A stretch of DNA of 64,000 nt from Crossiella sp. CA-258035 (lineage in GTDB: Bacteria; Actinomycetota; Actinomycetes; Mycobacteriales; Pseudonocardiaceae), in the NCBI RefSeq assembly GCF_030064675.1, contig NZ_CP116413.1:26001-90000 (forward strand), in the 5' to 3' direction. Positions 41,090-49,906 of this stretch are shown one piece after another. Position 1 is the first letter of the stretch. Each line of letters begins with the position of its first letter. A program made the position numbers and the translations under genes. Under the pieces are notes generated by a model. The model saw only the letters and a program-made list of their open reading frames with translations, was not told the DNA's origin and did not search any database.

Positions 41090-43978
41090 GTGCGTTTTGG
41101 GGTGCTGGGTCCGCTGGTGGTGTGGACGGCGGAGGGCACGCCGGTGCGGGTGCCGGAGGCCAAGGTGCGCGCGCTGCTGGCGGTGCTGCTGGTGCACGCC
41201 GGCCACCCGGTGTCGGCGGACCGGCTGGTCGAGGACCTGTGGGGCGAGCGGCCACCGGCCAACCCGGCGGCGGCCTTGCAGCACAAGGTCTGGCAGCTGC
41301 GCAAGGCGATCGGCGCGGAGCGGGTGGAGTCCCGGCCGCCCGGCTACCTGCTGCGGGTGCGGCCGGAGGAGGTGGACGCGAGCCGGTTCCTCGGCTGCCT
41401 GGAACGCGGGGACCTGGCCGGGGCGCTGGCGCTGTGGCGGGGCCCGGTGCTGGCCGACTTCCCGGACGCCGAGTTCGCCCGCGGCTACGCCGACCGCCTC
41501 ACCGAGTCCCGGCTGCACGCGATCGAGCAGCTGGCCGCACAGCGCCTGGCCGCCGGTGAGCCGGTGCTGGCCGAGCTGACCCCGCTGGTCCGCGAGTACC
41601 CGCTGCGCGAACGGCTGCGCGCCCTGCACCTGCGCGCGCTCTACCGGGACGGTCGCCAGGCCGAGGCGCTGGCCGGTTATGCCGAGTTCCGCGAGCAGCT
41701 GGCCGAGGAGCTGGGCGCTGACCCCAGCCCGGAGCTGGCCGAGGTGCACCAGGCGATCCTGCGCCAGGACCCGGAGCTGACCCGCCGCGCCACCCTGCCC
41801 GCCCCGCTCACCGAGCTGATCGGCCGGGACGCTGAACGCGCCGAGCTGGGCGCGCTGCTGCGGGAGGCGCGGCTGGTCACCCTCACCGGGCCGGGCGGGG
41901 TCGGCAAGACCAGCCTCGCGCTGGCCACCGCCGGTCGAGAGTCCTTTGTGGACGGTTCATGGCTGGTCGAGCTGGCCGGGCACGGGCCCGAGGTGGAGCA
42001 GGCGGTCAGCGCGGCGCTCGGCGTGCGGGAGGACGTGCCCAGCGCGGACCGGCTGCTGGACGCGGTGCGCGGCAAGCGGATGCTGCTGGTGCTGGACAAC
42101 TGCGAGCACGTGCTGGAACCGGTCGCCGCGCTCGCCCGGCGCCTGCTGCGCGCCGCCCCTGAGCTGCGCATCCTGGCCACCAGCCGGGAAGCGCTCGGGC
42201 TGGCCGGGGAGACCCAGTACGTGGTGCGGCCACTGGCCGCCGAGCACGCGGTGGCGCTGTTCGCCGCCCGCGCGCCCGGTTTCCGGCTCACGCAGGAGAA
42301 CACGCCGACGGTGGCCGCGATCTGCGCCCGGCTGGACGGGCTGCCGCTGGCGGTGGAGCTGGCCGCCACCAGGGTCCGGGTGCTCGGCGTCGACGAGCTG
42401 GCCGCCCGGCTGGACGACCGGTTCGGGCTGCTCACCACCGGCCACCGCGGCGCGCCACCCCGGCAGCAGACGCTGCGCGCGATGATCGACTGGAGCTGGG
42501 AGCTGCTCACCGCGGCCGAACGCCTGGTGCTGAGCCGCCTGGCCGTGCACGCCGAGGGCTGCACGCTGGCCGCGGCCGAGGCGGTCTGCGCCGGTGCCGG
42601 GGTCCGGCCGGACGAGGTGCTGGACCTGTTGTCCCGGCTGGTGGACCGCTCGCTGGTCACCGGCGGCCCGCGCTACCGGCTGCTGGAGTCCGTTGCCGCG
42701 TACTGCCTGGAGAAACTGGCCGAGTCCGGTGAGCTGGCCGCGCTCCGGCAGCGGCACCGGGACTACTACCTCGCGCTGGCCGAGCAGGCCGCGCCCGAGC
42801 TGCACGGCGAGGGTCAGCGCTGCTGGCTGGACGGCCTGGACCGGGAGATGCCGAACCTGCACCGCGCGCTCACCGGCGCAGAGGCAGGGCAGGCGTTGCG
42901 GCTGGCCGACGCGCTGGCCTGGTACTGGTTCCTGCGCGGCCGCTTCACCGAGGCCATCCGCGCCTTCGACCAGGCCCTGGCCACCGCAGGCGGCGATCCG
43001 GCGCTGCGCGCGCGGGTCCGGGCCTGGCGCGCCGGATTCCGTTCGCTGGCCGGGGAACCATTGGCTGATCTGTCCACTTCGGACAGTCGAACCACCTGGC
43101 TGCTCGGCTATGCCGTGCTCGGCAAGGGCGATCCGGCGATCAGCCAGCGGCTCAACGACCGGGCGCTGGCCGAGTTCGTCGCGACCGGCGACCGGTGGGG
43201 CGAGGCGGCCGCGCTCAGCACCAGGGCGGCGCAGGCCCTGCTCCAGGGCGAGCTGACCGGGATGCGCCGGGACGCCGAGCGCAGCGCGCAGATCTTCGCC
43301 GAGCTCGGCGACCGCTGGGGCCAGGTGCAGGCCACCAGCGAGCTGGCCGCGGTCGCCGAGGTCACCGGCGACTACCCGGCCGCCGCCCGGCTGCACCGCG
43401 AGGGCCTGCGCTCGGCCGAGGAGCTGGGCCTGTGGACCGCGGTCACCGCCAAGCTGGCCGGGCTCGGCCGGATCGCGCTGCTCACCGGCGAGCTGACCGA
43501 GTCAGCCGAGCTGCACCGGCGCGCGATGGCGGTCGCGGCGCAGCACGGCAACCTGTCCGGGGAGCAGTTCGCCGAGGTCGGACTCGGTTTGCTGGCCCGC
43601 CGTCAGGGCCGCTTGGACGAGGCCGAGGAACACCTGCGCCGCTGGGTTGACTGGTGCCGCGAGGTCGACGGCGGCCCCGGCCTCGCGCTGATCCTGACCG
43701 AGCTGGGCTTCATCGCCGAACAGCGCGGTGACACCGCGGCCGCGCTGGCCCTGCACACCGAGAGCCACCAGCTGGCCAAGGAGTTCGGCGACCCGAGGGC
43801 GATCGCGCTCACCGAGGAGGGCCTGGCCGGGGCACACGCCGCCACCGATCCGGAGCTGGCCGCGACCCTGCTCGGCCGGGCGGCCGCGACCAGGGCCGCG
43901 CTCGGTGTGCCGCTGCCGCCCGCCGAACGCGGTGACGTGGACCGGATCGAGCGGATCATCAGGGCAGCTTCGCGTTGA
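41090..43978 (+). CDS. SARP/AfsR-type transcriptional regulator with BTAD, NB-ARC and TPR domains
   Basis: 962 residues. The N-terminal OmpR-like winged helix (1-95, RFGVLGPLVVW, SADRLVEDLWGERPPANPAAALQHKVWQLRKAIG) is followed by a BTAD domain to about residue 245. An NB-ARC ATPase follows (TGPGGVGKTSLALA, about residue 265; LLVLDNCEHVLE; ILATSREAL; GLPLAVELAA). From about residue 560 onwards there are TPR-like helices. Such proteins are STAND ATPase switches that activate secondary metabolism or stress genes. GTG start 86 bp from the divergent imine-reductase gene; nearby direct repeats suggest its target. No biosynthetic gene cluster is seen in the window. Confidence 0.93.
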   Translation: MRFGVLGPLVVWTAEGTPVRVPEAKVRALLAVLLVHAGHPVSADRLVEDLWGERPPANPAAALQHKVWQLRKAIGAERVESRPPGYLLRVRPEEVDASRFLGCLERGDLAGALALWRGPVLADFPDAEFARGYADRLTESRLHAIEQLAAQRLAAGEPVLAELTPLVREYPLRERLRALHLRALYRDGRQAEALAGYAEFREQLAEELGADPSPELAEVHQAILRQDPELTRRATLPAPLTELIGRDAERAELGALLREARLVTLTGPGGVGKTSLALATAGRESFVDGSWLVELAGHGPEVEQAVSAALGVREDVPSADRLLDAVRGKRMLLVLDNCEHVLEPVAALARRLLRAAPELRILATSREALGLAGETQYVVRPLAAEHAVALFAARAPGFRLTQENTPTVAAICARLDGLPLAVELAATRVRVLGVDELAARLDDRFGLLTTGHRGAPPRQQTLRAMIDWSWELLTAAERLVLSRLAVHAEGCTLAAAEAVCAGAGVRPDEVLDLLSRLVDRSLVTGGPRYRLLESVAAYCLEKLAESGELAALRQRHRDYYLALAEQAAPELHGEGQRCWLDGLDREMPNLHRALTGAEAGQALRLADALAWYWFLRGRFTEAIRAFDQALATAGGDPALRARVRAWRAGFRSLAGEPLADLSTSDSRTTWLLGYAVLGKGDPAISQRLNDRALAEFVATGDRWGEAAALSTRAAQALLQGELTGMRRDAERSAQIFAELGDRWGQVQATSELAAVAEVTGDYPAAARLHREGLRSAEELGLWTAVTAKLAGLGRIALLTGELTESAELHRRAMAVAAQHGNLSGEQFAEVGLGLLARRQGRLDEAEEHLRRWVDWCREVDGGPGLALILTELGFIAEQRGDTAAALALHTESHQLAKEFGDPRAIALTEEGLAGAHAATDPELAATLLGRAAATRAALGVPLPPAERGDVDRIERIIRAASR

Positions 43979-45371
43979 CGTGCAGGGCGATCCCGTCCTG
44001 CGCGCCCACATCCGCGCGGAACCAGCCGCCACTGTCCACTGTGTACACCGGACCGGTGCACTTGCCGCCGCTGAAGTTCCCGTGCACCACATCGCAGTAC
44101 CGCCCGGCGGCCAGCCCGGTCTGGAACGAGCGCCCGGTCACCGGCCCCTCGTCGTTGAGCACCAGGTAGCCCTTGTCGCCGCGGCCGAAGGCGATCACGT
44201 CGTTGCCGTTGTCCCACCAGTGGTTCACCCCGGTGCCGCGCACCGCGTTGCGGAAGCCGACCATGTTCGCGATCACCTGCCAGCGGTGCTCGCAGCGCCA
44301 CCGGTCGGCGAAGCACACGGTGTCCTTGGTGCGGCCGTTGGCTTCCGCGGCCGGACCCTCGTCCTTGTTCGCGAACTCGTAGCCGCTCATCAGCTTCGGC
44401 GAACCGTACGGCCAGGCCAGCATGAACGCGTTCGCCAAGGCGTAGCGCGCGTTGTCCCGGTAGGTCAGCACCCCGGATCCGCGCTGGGTGTCGTGGTTGT
44501 CGGTGAACACCACCGCGCTCGCACTCGGCAGCGGCGCGCCAAAAGTGCGCAGGTAGGCCAGCTTCTCCTGGTTGAAGACCTTGGCCAGGTCCTCGCCGTA
44601 GTGGAACTCCAGCAGGTCCCCGTTGCCCGCGTACTGCTCCGGCGTGATCGGCTGGCCAGGGCCCGGGATCACCTCTTGGTAGATGTACGCGGGCCGGGAC
44701 AGCCTGGCCTTGACCGCGGCGATGTCGCCGGGCGGCATGTGCTTGGCCGCGTCGATCCGGAACCCGTCCACGCCGAGGGCCAGCAGCTTGTTCAGGTACC
44801 CGGCGAGCCGGTCCCGCACGTGGTCCGAGCCGGTCTTCAGGTCGGCCAGGTTGACCAGCTCGCAGAACTGCACCTCGTAGGCGTCCCGGTAGTTCTGGAT
44901 GTCGTCGTTGCCGTTGCGGCCGCAGTGGTTGAAGTCCTGGTGCTGGTAGATCCCCGGGTAGTCGTAGTGGCCGAACCGGGACCCGCCGCTGCCGGTGCCG
45001 CCGTTGTCCTGCCCGGTCATGTGGTTGATCACCGCGTCCGCGTACACCTTGACCCCGGCCGCGTGGCAGGCGTCCACCATCGCCTTGAACTCGGACTCGG
45101 TGCCGCGCCGGGAGTTCAGCCCGTAGCTCACCGGCTGGTAGTCCTGCCACCACGGGAACCCGTTCACCACCACGTGTTCCTGCGGCGGCGAGACCTGCAC
45201 CCCGCCGAACCCGCGTGGCCCCAGGAAGTCCCGGCACTCCCGGGCCACCGAGTTCCAGTTCCAGGAGAACAGCTGCACCAGCACATCCCGGTTGCCCGGC
45301 GGCGCGGCGGTGGCGACCGGGGTCAGCAGCGCGCCCAGCAGGACGCACACGAGCAGCACACAGCGACGCAT
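43959..45371 (-). CDS. Secreted alpha-amylase (GH13)
   Basis: 470 residues. Signal peptide (MRRCVLLVCVLLGALL... cleaved near ATA-APP). Catalytic (beta/alpha)8 barrel with Asp207 (GFRIDAAKH), Glu233 (YIYQEVI) and Asp294 (VFTDNHDTQR). ADAVINHMTG and GFGGVQVSPPQEH are typical of the animal/Streptomyces-like group. A C-terminal beta domain ends WFRADVGAQDGIALHVNAKLP; no starch-binding module follows. Degrades extracellular starch. The 3' end overlaps the SARP gene by 20 bp. An upstream palindrome at 45448 lies midway to the divergent oxidase gene. Confidence 0.95.
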   Translation of the reverse strand: MRRCVLLVCVLLGALLTPVATAAPPGNRDVLVQLFSWNWNSVARECRDFLGPRGFGGVQVSPPQEHVVVNGFPWWQDYQPVSYGLNSRRGTESEFKAMVDACHAAGVKVYADAVINHMTGQDNGGTGSGGSRFGHYDYPGIYQHQDFNHCGRNGNDDIQNYRDAYEVQFCELVNLADLKTGSDHVRDRLAGYLNKLLALGVDGFRIDAAKHMPPGDIAAVKARLSRPAYIYQEVIPGPGQPITPEQYAGNGDLLEFHYGEDLAKVFNQEKLAYLRTFGAPLPSASAVVFTDNHDTQRGSGVLTYRDNARYALANAFMLAWPYGSPKLMSGYEFANKDEGPAAEANGRTKDTVCFADRWRCEHRWQVIANMVGFRNAVRGTGVNHWWDNGNDVIAFGRGDKGYLVLNDEGPVTGRSFQTGLAAGRYCDVVHGNFSGGKCTGPVYTVDSGGWFRADVGAQDGIALHVNAKLP

Positions 45372-45447
45372 GGTGACCTCTCAACGCTGAAAGGGCAGGG
45401 GGGCTTGATCGTGGCAGCGGCGCACACCGACCACTAGGGGGCCGAGC

Positions 45448-45460
45448 CGGGGAATCCCCG
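45448..45460. promoter_or_regulatory. Palindrome in the amylase/oxidase divergent promoter
   Basis: CGGGGAATCCCCG is perfectly symmetrical, about 77 bp from each divergent start. It might be an operator for either gene. It does not match a copper-regulator consensus I know. Confidence 0.3.
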
Positions 45461-45528
45461 TAAGCGCGTGGACGTACGGCTCAGTGTCGCGCCCAGGCTG
45501 ACGATTTTCGCAGGTCAGGTGCCCACCA

Positions 45529-47478
45529 TTGAGCATCGTGTACGCCTTGGGATTCTTGCTCGAGTTCATGGGTTCGCTGCTGGTGCTGCTGCCCCTGCTG
45601 CTGTGGGCCCGCGCAGTGCGACGGCTGCCGGACGCGCGGAACTGGCAGCGCACCGCGCGGGCCGCCCGCCGCCGCTACTACTACGTGCTCGCCGTGCTGG
45701 CGCTGAAGCTGCTGCCCGCGGCGCTGCTGCTGGGCCACGGCCTGGCCTTCGGCATCCGCCCGCTGCGCACCCTGGTGCTGCTGGGCGTGCCGCTGGCGCT
45801 GGCCGCACGGGACACCCTGCCGCTGCTCAACCGGGCGATCCGCGCGGCCGGACCCACGCCGGAGCTGCGGCTGGCCGCGGCCGCGCCCAGGGTCGTGCTG
45901 CCCGCCCGGCTGGCCGCGGTGGCCGGCGGGCTGCTGGCAGCGCTCAACCTGGTGGTGCAGGAGACGATCACCCTGTGGCTCAGCGGAGGAGTGTTCGCCC
46001 TGGTCGCACTGGTGGTGGTGGTCGACGTGACCCAGCGGCAGCGGCGGCTGGCCGGGCAGGCGCGCACGGTCCGCTGGTCGCCGTGGGCCCGGCTGGCCGC
46101 GCCGCTGGTGCTGGTGGTCGCGGCCGCGGGCTGCGGCGCGGTGGGTAGCACCATGTCCGCCTTCCCCGACCGGCTCTCCATGAACGCGCACGGCCACCAC
46201 GGCGCGACCAGCGGCCCGGCGGTCAACGTCACGGACCTGGTCGGCGGGCCGTACTCCGGTCCGGTGCGCCGGTTCACCCTGGTCGCCGACGAGGCCCGCC
46301 TGCCAGGACGCGCCGAGGAGGCCTGGACCTTCGGCGGCACCGTGCCCGGCACGCCGCTGCGGGTGCGGCAGGGCGAGACCGTCGAGCTGAAGCTGGTCAA
46401 CCGCCTGGAACGGACCCCGACCACCATCCACTGGCACGGTGTGGACGTGCCCAACGCGATGGACGGCGTCGCCGGGGTCACCCAGGACGCGGTCCAGCCC
46501 GGCGGCGAGTTCACCTACCGCTTCCGCGCGGACAAGCCAGGCACCTACTGGTACCACTCGCACCAGGTGGCCAACGAGCAGGTGACCCGCGGCCTGTTCG
46601 GCTCCCTGGTGATCGACCCGACCACCGGCCCGGCCGCCGAGGTGGACGAAACCCTGATGGTGCACCACCTCAACGCCGGCGTGGACCTGCGCCGGACCGA
46701 GCCGGGCCGCCGGGTGCGGCTGCGCGTGGTCAACGCGAACTCCGGCACCGAACGCCTCACCTTCACCGGCGCCCCGTTCCGGCTGGCCGCCGTGGACGGG
46801 CAGGACCTGCACGAACCAGCCGAGGTCAGCGAGCGCTCGATCAACCTGGGCGGCGGCGGCCGGGCCGACCTGGAGTTCACCATGCCGCCGCACCCGGTGC
46901 GCCTGGGCGGTCCGGCCACCCGCACCGCGCTGGTGCTCAGCCCGGACGGAGTGTCCACAGTGGACCAACCGAAGTCCGCGCCGGAACTGGACCTGACCAC
47001 CTACGGCAAGCCCAGGCCCACCCCGTTCGGCCCGGACTCCGCCTACACCAAGCACTTCACCGTCGACCTCGACCAGGGCGTCGGCTTCCACGCCGGCGGA
47101 CTCGGCTTCCTGTGGACGGTGGACGGCCGGGTCTTCCCGGACGCGCCGATGCTGATGGTCCGGCAGGGCGACCTGGTGCGGATGACCTTCCGCAACAAGG
47201 GCATCAACGACCACCCGATGCACCTGCACGGCCACCACGTGCTCGCACTCAGCCGCGACGGCACCCCGTTCACCGGCAGCCCGCTGTGGCTGGACACCGT
47301 GCTGGTCCGGCCGGGCCAGACCTGGGAGGTGGCGTTCCAGGCGGACAACCCCGGCATCTGGATGGACCACTGCCACGACCTGCTGCACGCCACCAACGGC
47401 ATGACCCTGCACCTGGGCTACGAAGGCGTCCGCACCCCGTTCACCGTCGGCAGCGCCACCGGCAACAAGCCGGAATAG
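45529..47478 (+). CDS. Membrane-anchored multicopper oxidase
   Basis: 649 residues. The first 190 or so carry five or six membrane helices (for example LLLWARAV, YYVLAVLALKLLPAALLLG, GVFALVALVVVVDV). The extracytoplasmic cupredoxin part binds type 1-3 coppers: HWHGVDVPN, YWYHSHQ, HPMHLHGHHVLALS and MDHCHDLLHATNGM. The last motif holds the Cys and type 1 ligands. It probably oxidises Cu(I), Fe(II) or phenols. TTG 45529 follows AGGT; GTG 45538 is an alternative. The convergent two-component system ends immediately after its stop. Confidence 0.9.
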   Translation: MSIVYALGFLLEFMGSLLVLLPLLLWARAVRRLPDARNWQRTARAARRRYYYVLAVLALKLLPAALLLGHGLAFGIRPLRTLVLLGVPLALAARDTLPLLNRAIRAAGPTPELRLAAAAPRVVLPARLAAVAGGLLAALNLVVQETITLWLSGGVFALVALVVVVDVTQRQRRLAGQARTVRWSPWARLAAPLVLVVAAAGCGAVGSTMSAFPDRLSMNAHGHHGATSGPAVNVTDLVGGPYSGPVRRFTLVADEARLPGRAEEAWTFGGTVPGTPLRVRQGETVELKLVNRLERTPTTIHWHGVDVPNAMDGVAGVTQDAVQPGGEFTYRFRADKPGTYWYHSHQVANEQVTRGLFGSLVIDPTTGPAAEVDETLMVHHLNAGVDLRRTEPGRRVRLRVVNANSGTERLTFTGAPFRLAAVDGQDLHEPAEVSERSINLGGGGRADLEFTMPPHPVRLGGPATRTALVLSPDGVSTVDQPKSAPELDLTTYGKPRPTPFGPDSAYTKHFTVDLDQGVGFHAGGLGFLWTVDGRVFPDAPMLMVRQGDLVRMTFRNKGINDHPMHLHGHHVLALSRDGTPFTGSPLWLDTVLVRPGQTWEVAFQADNPGIWMDHCHDLLHATNGMTLHLGYEGVRTPFTVGSATGNKPE

Positions 47479-48141
47479 CTAGGCCCCCAGCCGGTAACCC
47501 ATGCCACGCACGGTGTGGATGCACTCCGCGCCCAGCTTGCGCCGCAGCGCCCGCACGTACACGTCCACCACGTTCGAACCGGGATCGAAGTCGTAGCCCC
47601 ACACGTGCGAGAGGATCTGCTCCCTGGTCAGCACCTGCCCCGGATGCCGCAGGAACAGCTCCAGCAGGGAGAACTCGCGCGCGGTGAGGTCCACCGTGCG
47701 GCCCTGGATCTGCGCCCGCCTGGTGCGCAGGTCCAGGGACAGCTCCTCGTGCCGCAGCACGGTCACCTCCGGCGCCCGCTCCGGCGTGCGCAGCCGCAGC
47801 CGCACCCTGGCCAGCAGCTCCTCGAACCGGAACGGCTTGGTCATGTAATCGTCCGCGCCGCCCTCCAGCCCGGCCACCGTGTCGTGCACCGAGTCCCGCG
47901 CGGTCAGGATGATCACCGGCGTGGTCACCCTGGCCTGCCGCAGCGCGTGCAGCACCGCGAAACCGTCCCGGCCCGGCAGCCCCAGGTCCAGCACCACCAG
48001 GTCGAAGTCCCCGGTCAGCGCGTAGTCCAGCGCGGCGTTGCCGTCGCCCACCGTGCTGGTGCTGAACCCGTTGGCCCGCAGGCCCTTCTCCACGAACGAG
48101 GCGATCCGCTGTTCGTCCTCGGCGATCAGGATCCGGCCCAC
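47479..48141 (-). CDS. OmpR/PhoB-family response regulator
   Basis: 220 residues. Receiver with ILIAEDEQRIASFV, Asp in DLVVLDLGLPGRDG, LTARD and KPFRFEELLAR. The winged-helix DNA-binding domain has LTAREFSLLELFLRHPGQVLTREQIL and GSNVVDVYVRALRRKLG. GTG start with GGAGG. Overlaps the histidine kinase gene by 16 bp, so operon with it and the small anchored protein. Its stop is adjacent to the stop of the multicopper oxidase gene. A direct-repeat site at 49851 may be its own operator. Confidence 0.94.
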   Translation of the reverse strand: MGRILIAEDEQRIASFVEKGLRANGFSTSTVGDGNAALDYALTGDFDLVVLDLGLPGRDGFAVLHALRQARVTTPVIILTARDSVHDTVAGLEGGADDYMTKPFRFEELLARVRLRLRTPERAPEVTVLRHEELSLDLRTRRAQIQGRTVDLTAREFSLLELFLRHPGQVLTREQILSHVWGYDFDPGSNVVDVYVRALRRKLGAECIHTVRGMGYRLGA

Positions 48142-49568
48142 GAAGCCTCCTCAACCACGGCCACCAGCGGCAGCTCGATGCCAAAAGTCGCGCCGGCGCC
48201 CGGTTCGGACACCACTTGCACCACCCCGTGATGCGCCTGCGCGATCGCCTTCACGATCGCCAGCCCCAGCCCGGCGCCACTGCGGTCCACGCGCCCGGAG
48301 GAACCACGCGAGAACCGGTCGAAGATCGCCTGCCGCTCCGCCTCGGCGATCCCCGGCCCCCGGTCGGTGACCCAGAACGACACGTTCTCCCCGTGCACCG
48401 CCGAACCCAGCCGGATCTCCTCGCCCGCGCCGGTGTGCTGCACCGCGTTCTGCGCCAGCTGCACCATCGCCTGGGTGACCCGCTGCGCGTCCAGCACCAC
48501 CTCGCCCTCGGCCATCGACTCCAGCACCCAGCGCCGGGGGGCCAGCGCGCGCACCTTGGCGTCGATGTCGCTGGTCAGCTCCGGCAGCGACACCGGTGCC
48601 GGGCGCAGGAAGTCCGGCCGCTCGGCCTTGGCCAGCAGCAACAGGTCCTGCACGATCCGGTTCATCCGGTCCAGCTCGTCGGTGCACAGCCGCACCACCT
48701 CGGCCCGCTCGGCCGGGTCGTCGCCCATCAGCTCCAGGTGCCCGGAGACGATGGTGATCGGCGTGCGCAGCTCGTGGCTGGCGTCGTCCAGGAACTGCCG
48801 CTGGGTCCGGAACGCCTGCTCCAGCCGGTCCAGCATCAGGTTGAACTGCTCGGCCAGCGCCGCGATGTCGTCCTTGCCGTGCACCGGGATCCGCCGGGTC
48901 AGGTCGCGCTCGGTGATCTCCGCCGCGGCCTGCCGCACGGTCCGGATCGGCGCCAGGATCCGCCCGGCCACCACCCAGGACACCCCGGCCGCCAGCAGGA
49001 ACCCGATCAGCGACACCAGCAGCAGCAACCGGATCGCCTGGTCGGCCGAGGCCCGCATGCCGGTGACGAAGAACGCGGTCACGAAGGACGGCTGCCCCTG
49101 CCCGGTGGCCTTCAGCGGCACCTTGGCCCAGCGCAGGTCCCCGGCCGCGGTCGGCGTGGTCCCGTAGCTCTCCGGTGCGGACACGATCCGCCGGATCAGC
49201 TCCTTGTCCCCGCTCACCTCCACCGGCTGCACGCCCTGCCTGGTCACGTGCACGGTCCCGTTCGCCTCCACCAGCACCGCCAGGTGGATCTCGTTCGGCT
49301 CCGGGTACTGGTTGTTGTGCAGGTGCGCCTTGATCAGCCCGTACGCGTCGGCCACCGGCTGTCCGGTCTTGGGGTCCCGGCCGACCTGAACGAAGTCGAC
49401 GAACTCCTTGGCCTCCTGCTCAAGACCGCGGTTGATCCGGTCGTCCACGTCGGAGACCAGCAGCCGCCAGCCGCCGACCGCCACCACGGTCAGCGCGAGC
49501 AGCATCAGCCCGAGCAGCCAGCCCATGATCCGCACGCGTGCGGGCACCCCGGGCCTAGCCGTCGTCAT
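48126..49568 (-). CDS. Sensor histidine kinase (HisKA/HAMP)
   Basis: About 480 residues. Two membrane helices flank an extracellular sensor domain of roughly 150 residues, then a HAMP linker (ILAPIRTVRQAAAEITERDLTRRIP), the phosphoacceptor DASHELRTPITI and the ATPase motifs (LAQNAVQHT, VTDRGPGIAEAE, GAGLGLAIVKAIAQAHHG). Three in-frame ATGs lie in the preceding ATGACG repeats; 49568 is the last of these and gives MTTARPGVPARVRIMGW. Two others are at 49580 and 49589. The repeats code in another frame for the Asp-rich end of the upstream gene. Signal unknown. Confidence 0.9.
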   Translation of the reverse strand: MTTARPGVPARVRIMGWLLGLMLLALTVVAVGGWRLLVSDVDDRINRGLEQEAKEFVDFVQVGRDPKTGQPVADAYGLIKAHLHNNQYPEPNEIHLAVLVEANGTVHVTRQGVQPVEVSGDKELIRRIVSAPESYGTTPTAAGDLRWAKVPLKATGQGQPSFVTAFFVTGMRASADQAIRLLLLVSLIGFLLAAGVSWVVAGRILAPIRTVRQAAAEITERDLTRRIPVHGKDDIAALAEQFNLMLDRLEQAFRTQRQFLDDASHELRTPITIVSGHLELMGDDPAERAEVVRLCTDELDRMNRIVQDLLLLAKAERPDFLRPAPVSLPELTSDIDAKVRALAPRRWVLESMAEGEVVLDAQRVTQAMVQLAQNAVQHTGAGEEIRLGSAVHGENVSFWVTDRGPGIAEAERQAIFDRFSRGSSGRVDRSGAGLGLAIVKAIAQAHHGVVQVVSEPGAGATFGIELPLVAVVEEASWAGS

Positions 49569-49818
49569 CGTCGTCGTCATCGTCGTCATCCGGCGGTGGC
49601 GGCGGCACCTCGGTGGTCTGCGTCGGCTTCGGCTTGCTGGTGGGCGGTCCACTGGTGGGCTGCCCGGTCGGCGTCGGCGCGAACGCGGGCACGCTCACCG
49701 ACACCTCGGCCGGGATCTCCGGCGGTCGCGGGCTGCCCACCAGCGTGAACACCGCGAGCGCGGCAGCGGCCACCGCGGCAGCCACCGCGACGGCCACCCC
49801 GATCCCCGACCACCTCAT
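49555..49818 (-). CDS. Small membrane-anchored protein with poly-aspartate tail
   Basis: 87 residues: one N-terminal membrane helix (GVAVAVAAAVAAAALAVFTLVG), a Pro/Thr/Ser-rich extracellular linker and a C-terminal run of about ten Asp residues. The Asp codons alternate GAC and GAT, so a shifted frame reads ATG-ACG and supplies the kinase start codons. It heads the operon with the kinase and regulator. The acidic tail might bind metal or cations and serve as a sensor accessory. Not recognised as a known family. Confidence 0.7.
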   Translation of the reverse strand: MRWSGIGVAVAVAAAVAAAALAVFTLVGSPRPPEIPAEVSVSVPAFAPTPTGQPTSGPPTSKPKPTQTTEVPPPPPDDDDDDDDDDG

Positions 49819-49850
49819 GCCGCCACCTTCTCCCGTGCGGGTCAGGCGTA

Positions 49851-49879
49851 GATGAGCCGCAGATGAAGAAGTCTTCATC
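49851..49879. promoter_or_regulatory. Tandem GATGA repeats and short palindrome, OmpR-type operator candidate
   Basis: GATGA occurs at 49851 and 49862, exactly one helical turn apart. The second copy starts GATGAAG-AAGT-CTTCATC (49862-49879). It lies 33-60 bp upstream of the kinase operon's first start codon, fitting autoregulation by the OmpR-type regulator. Confidence 0.4.
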
Positions 49880-49906
49880 CCGCCGTCGCGCCCCGCCACC
49901 GGAGCC

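Noticed and set aside
36450..41250. Other long antisense frames over the permease and imine-reductase genes
   Set aside because: No ribosome sites, no domains, and opposite strand genes are well supported.
41090..45371. Antibiotic biosynthetic cluster around the SARP gene
   Set aside because: No polyketide, peptide, terpene or tailoring core enzymes lie nearby; only an imine-reductase-like gene, amylase and housekeeping types.
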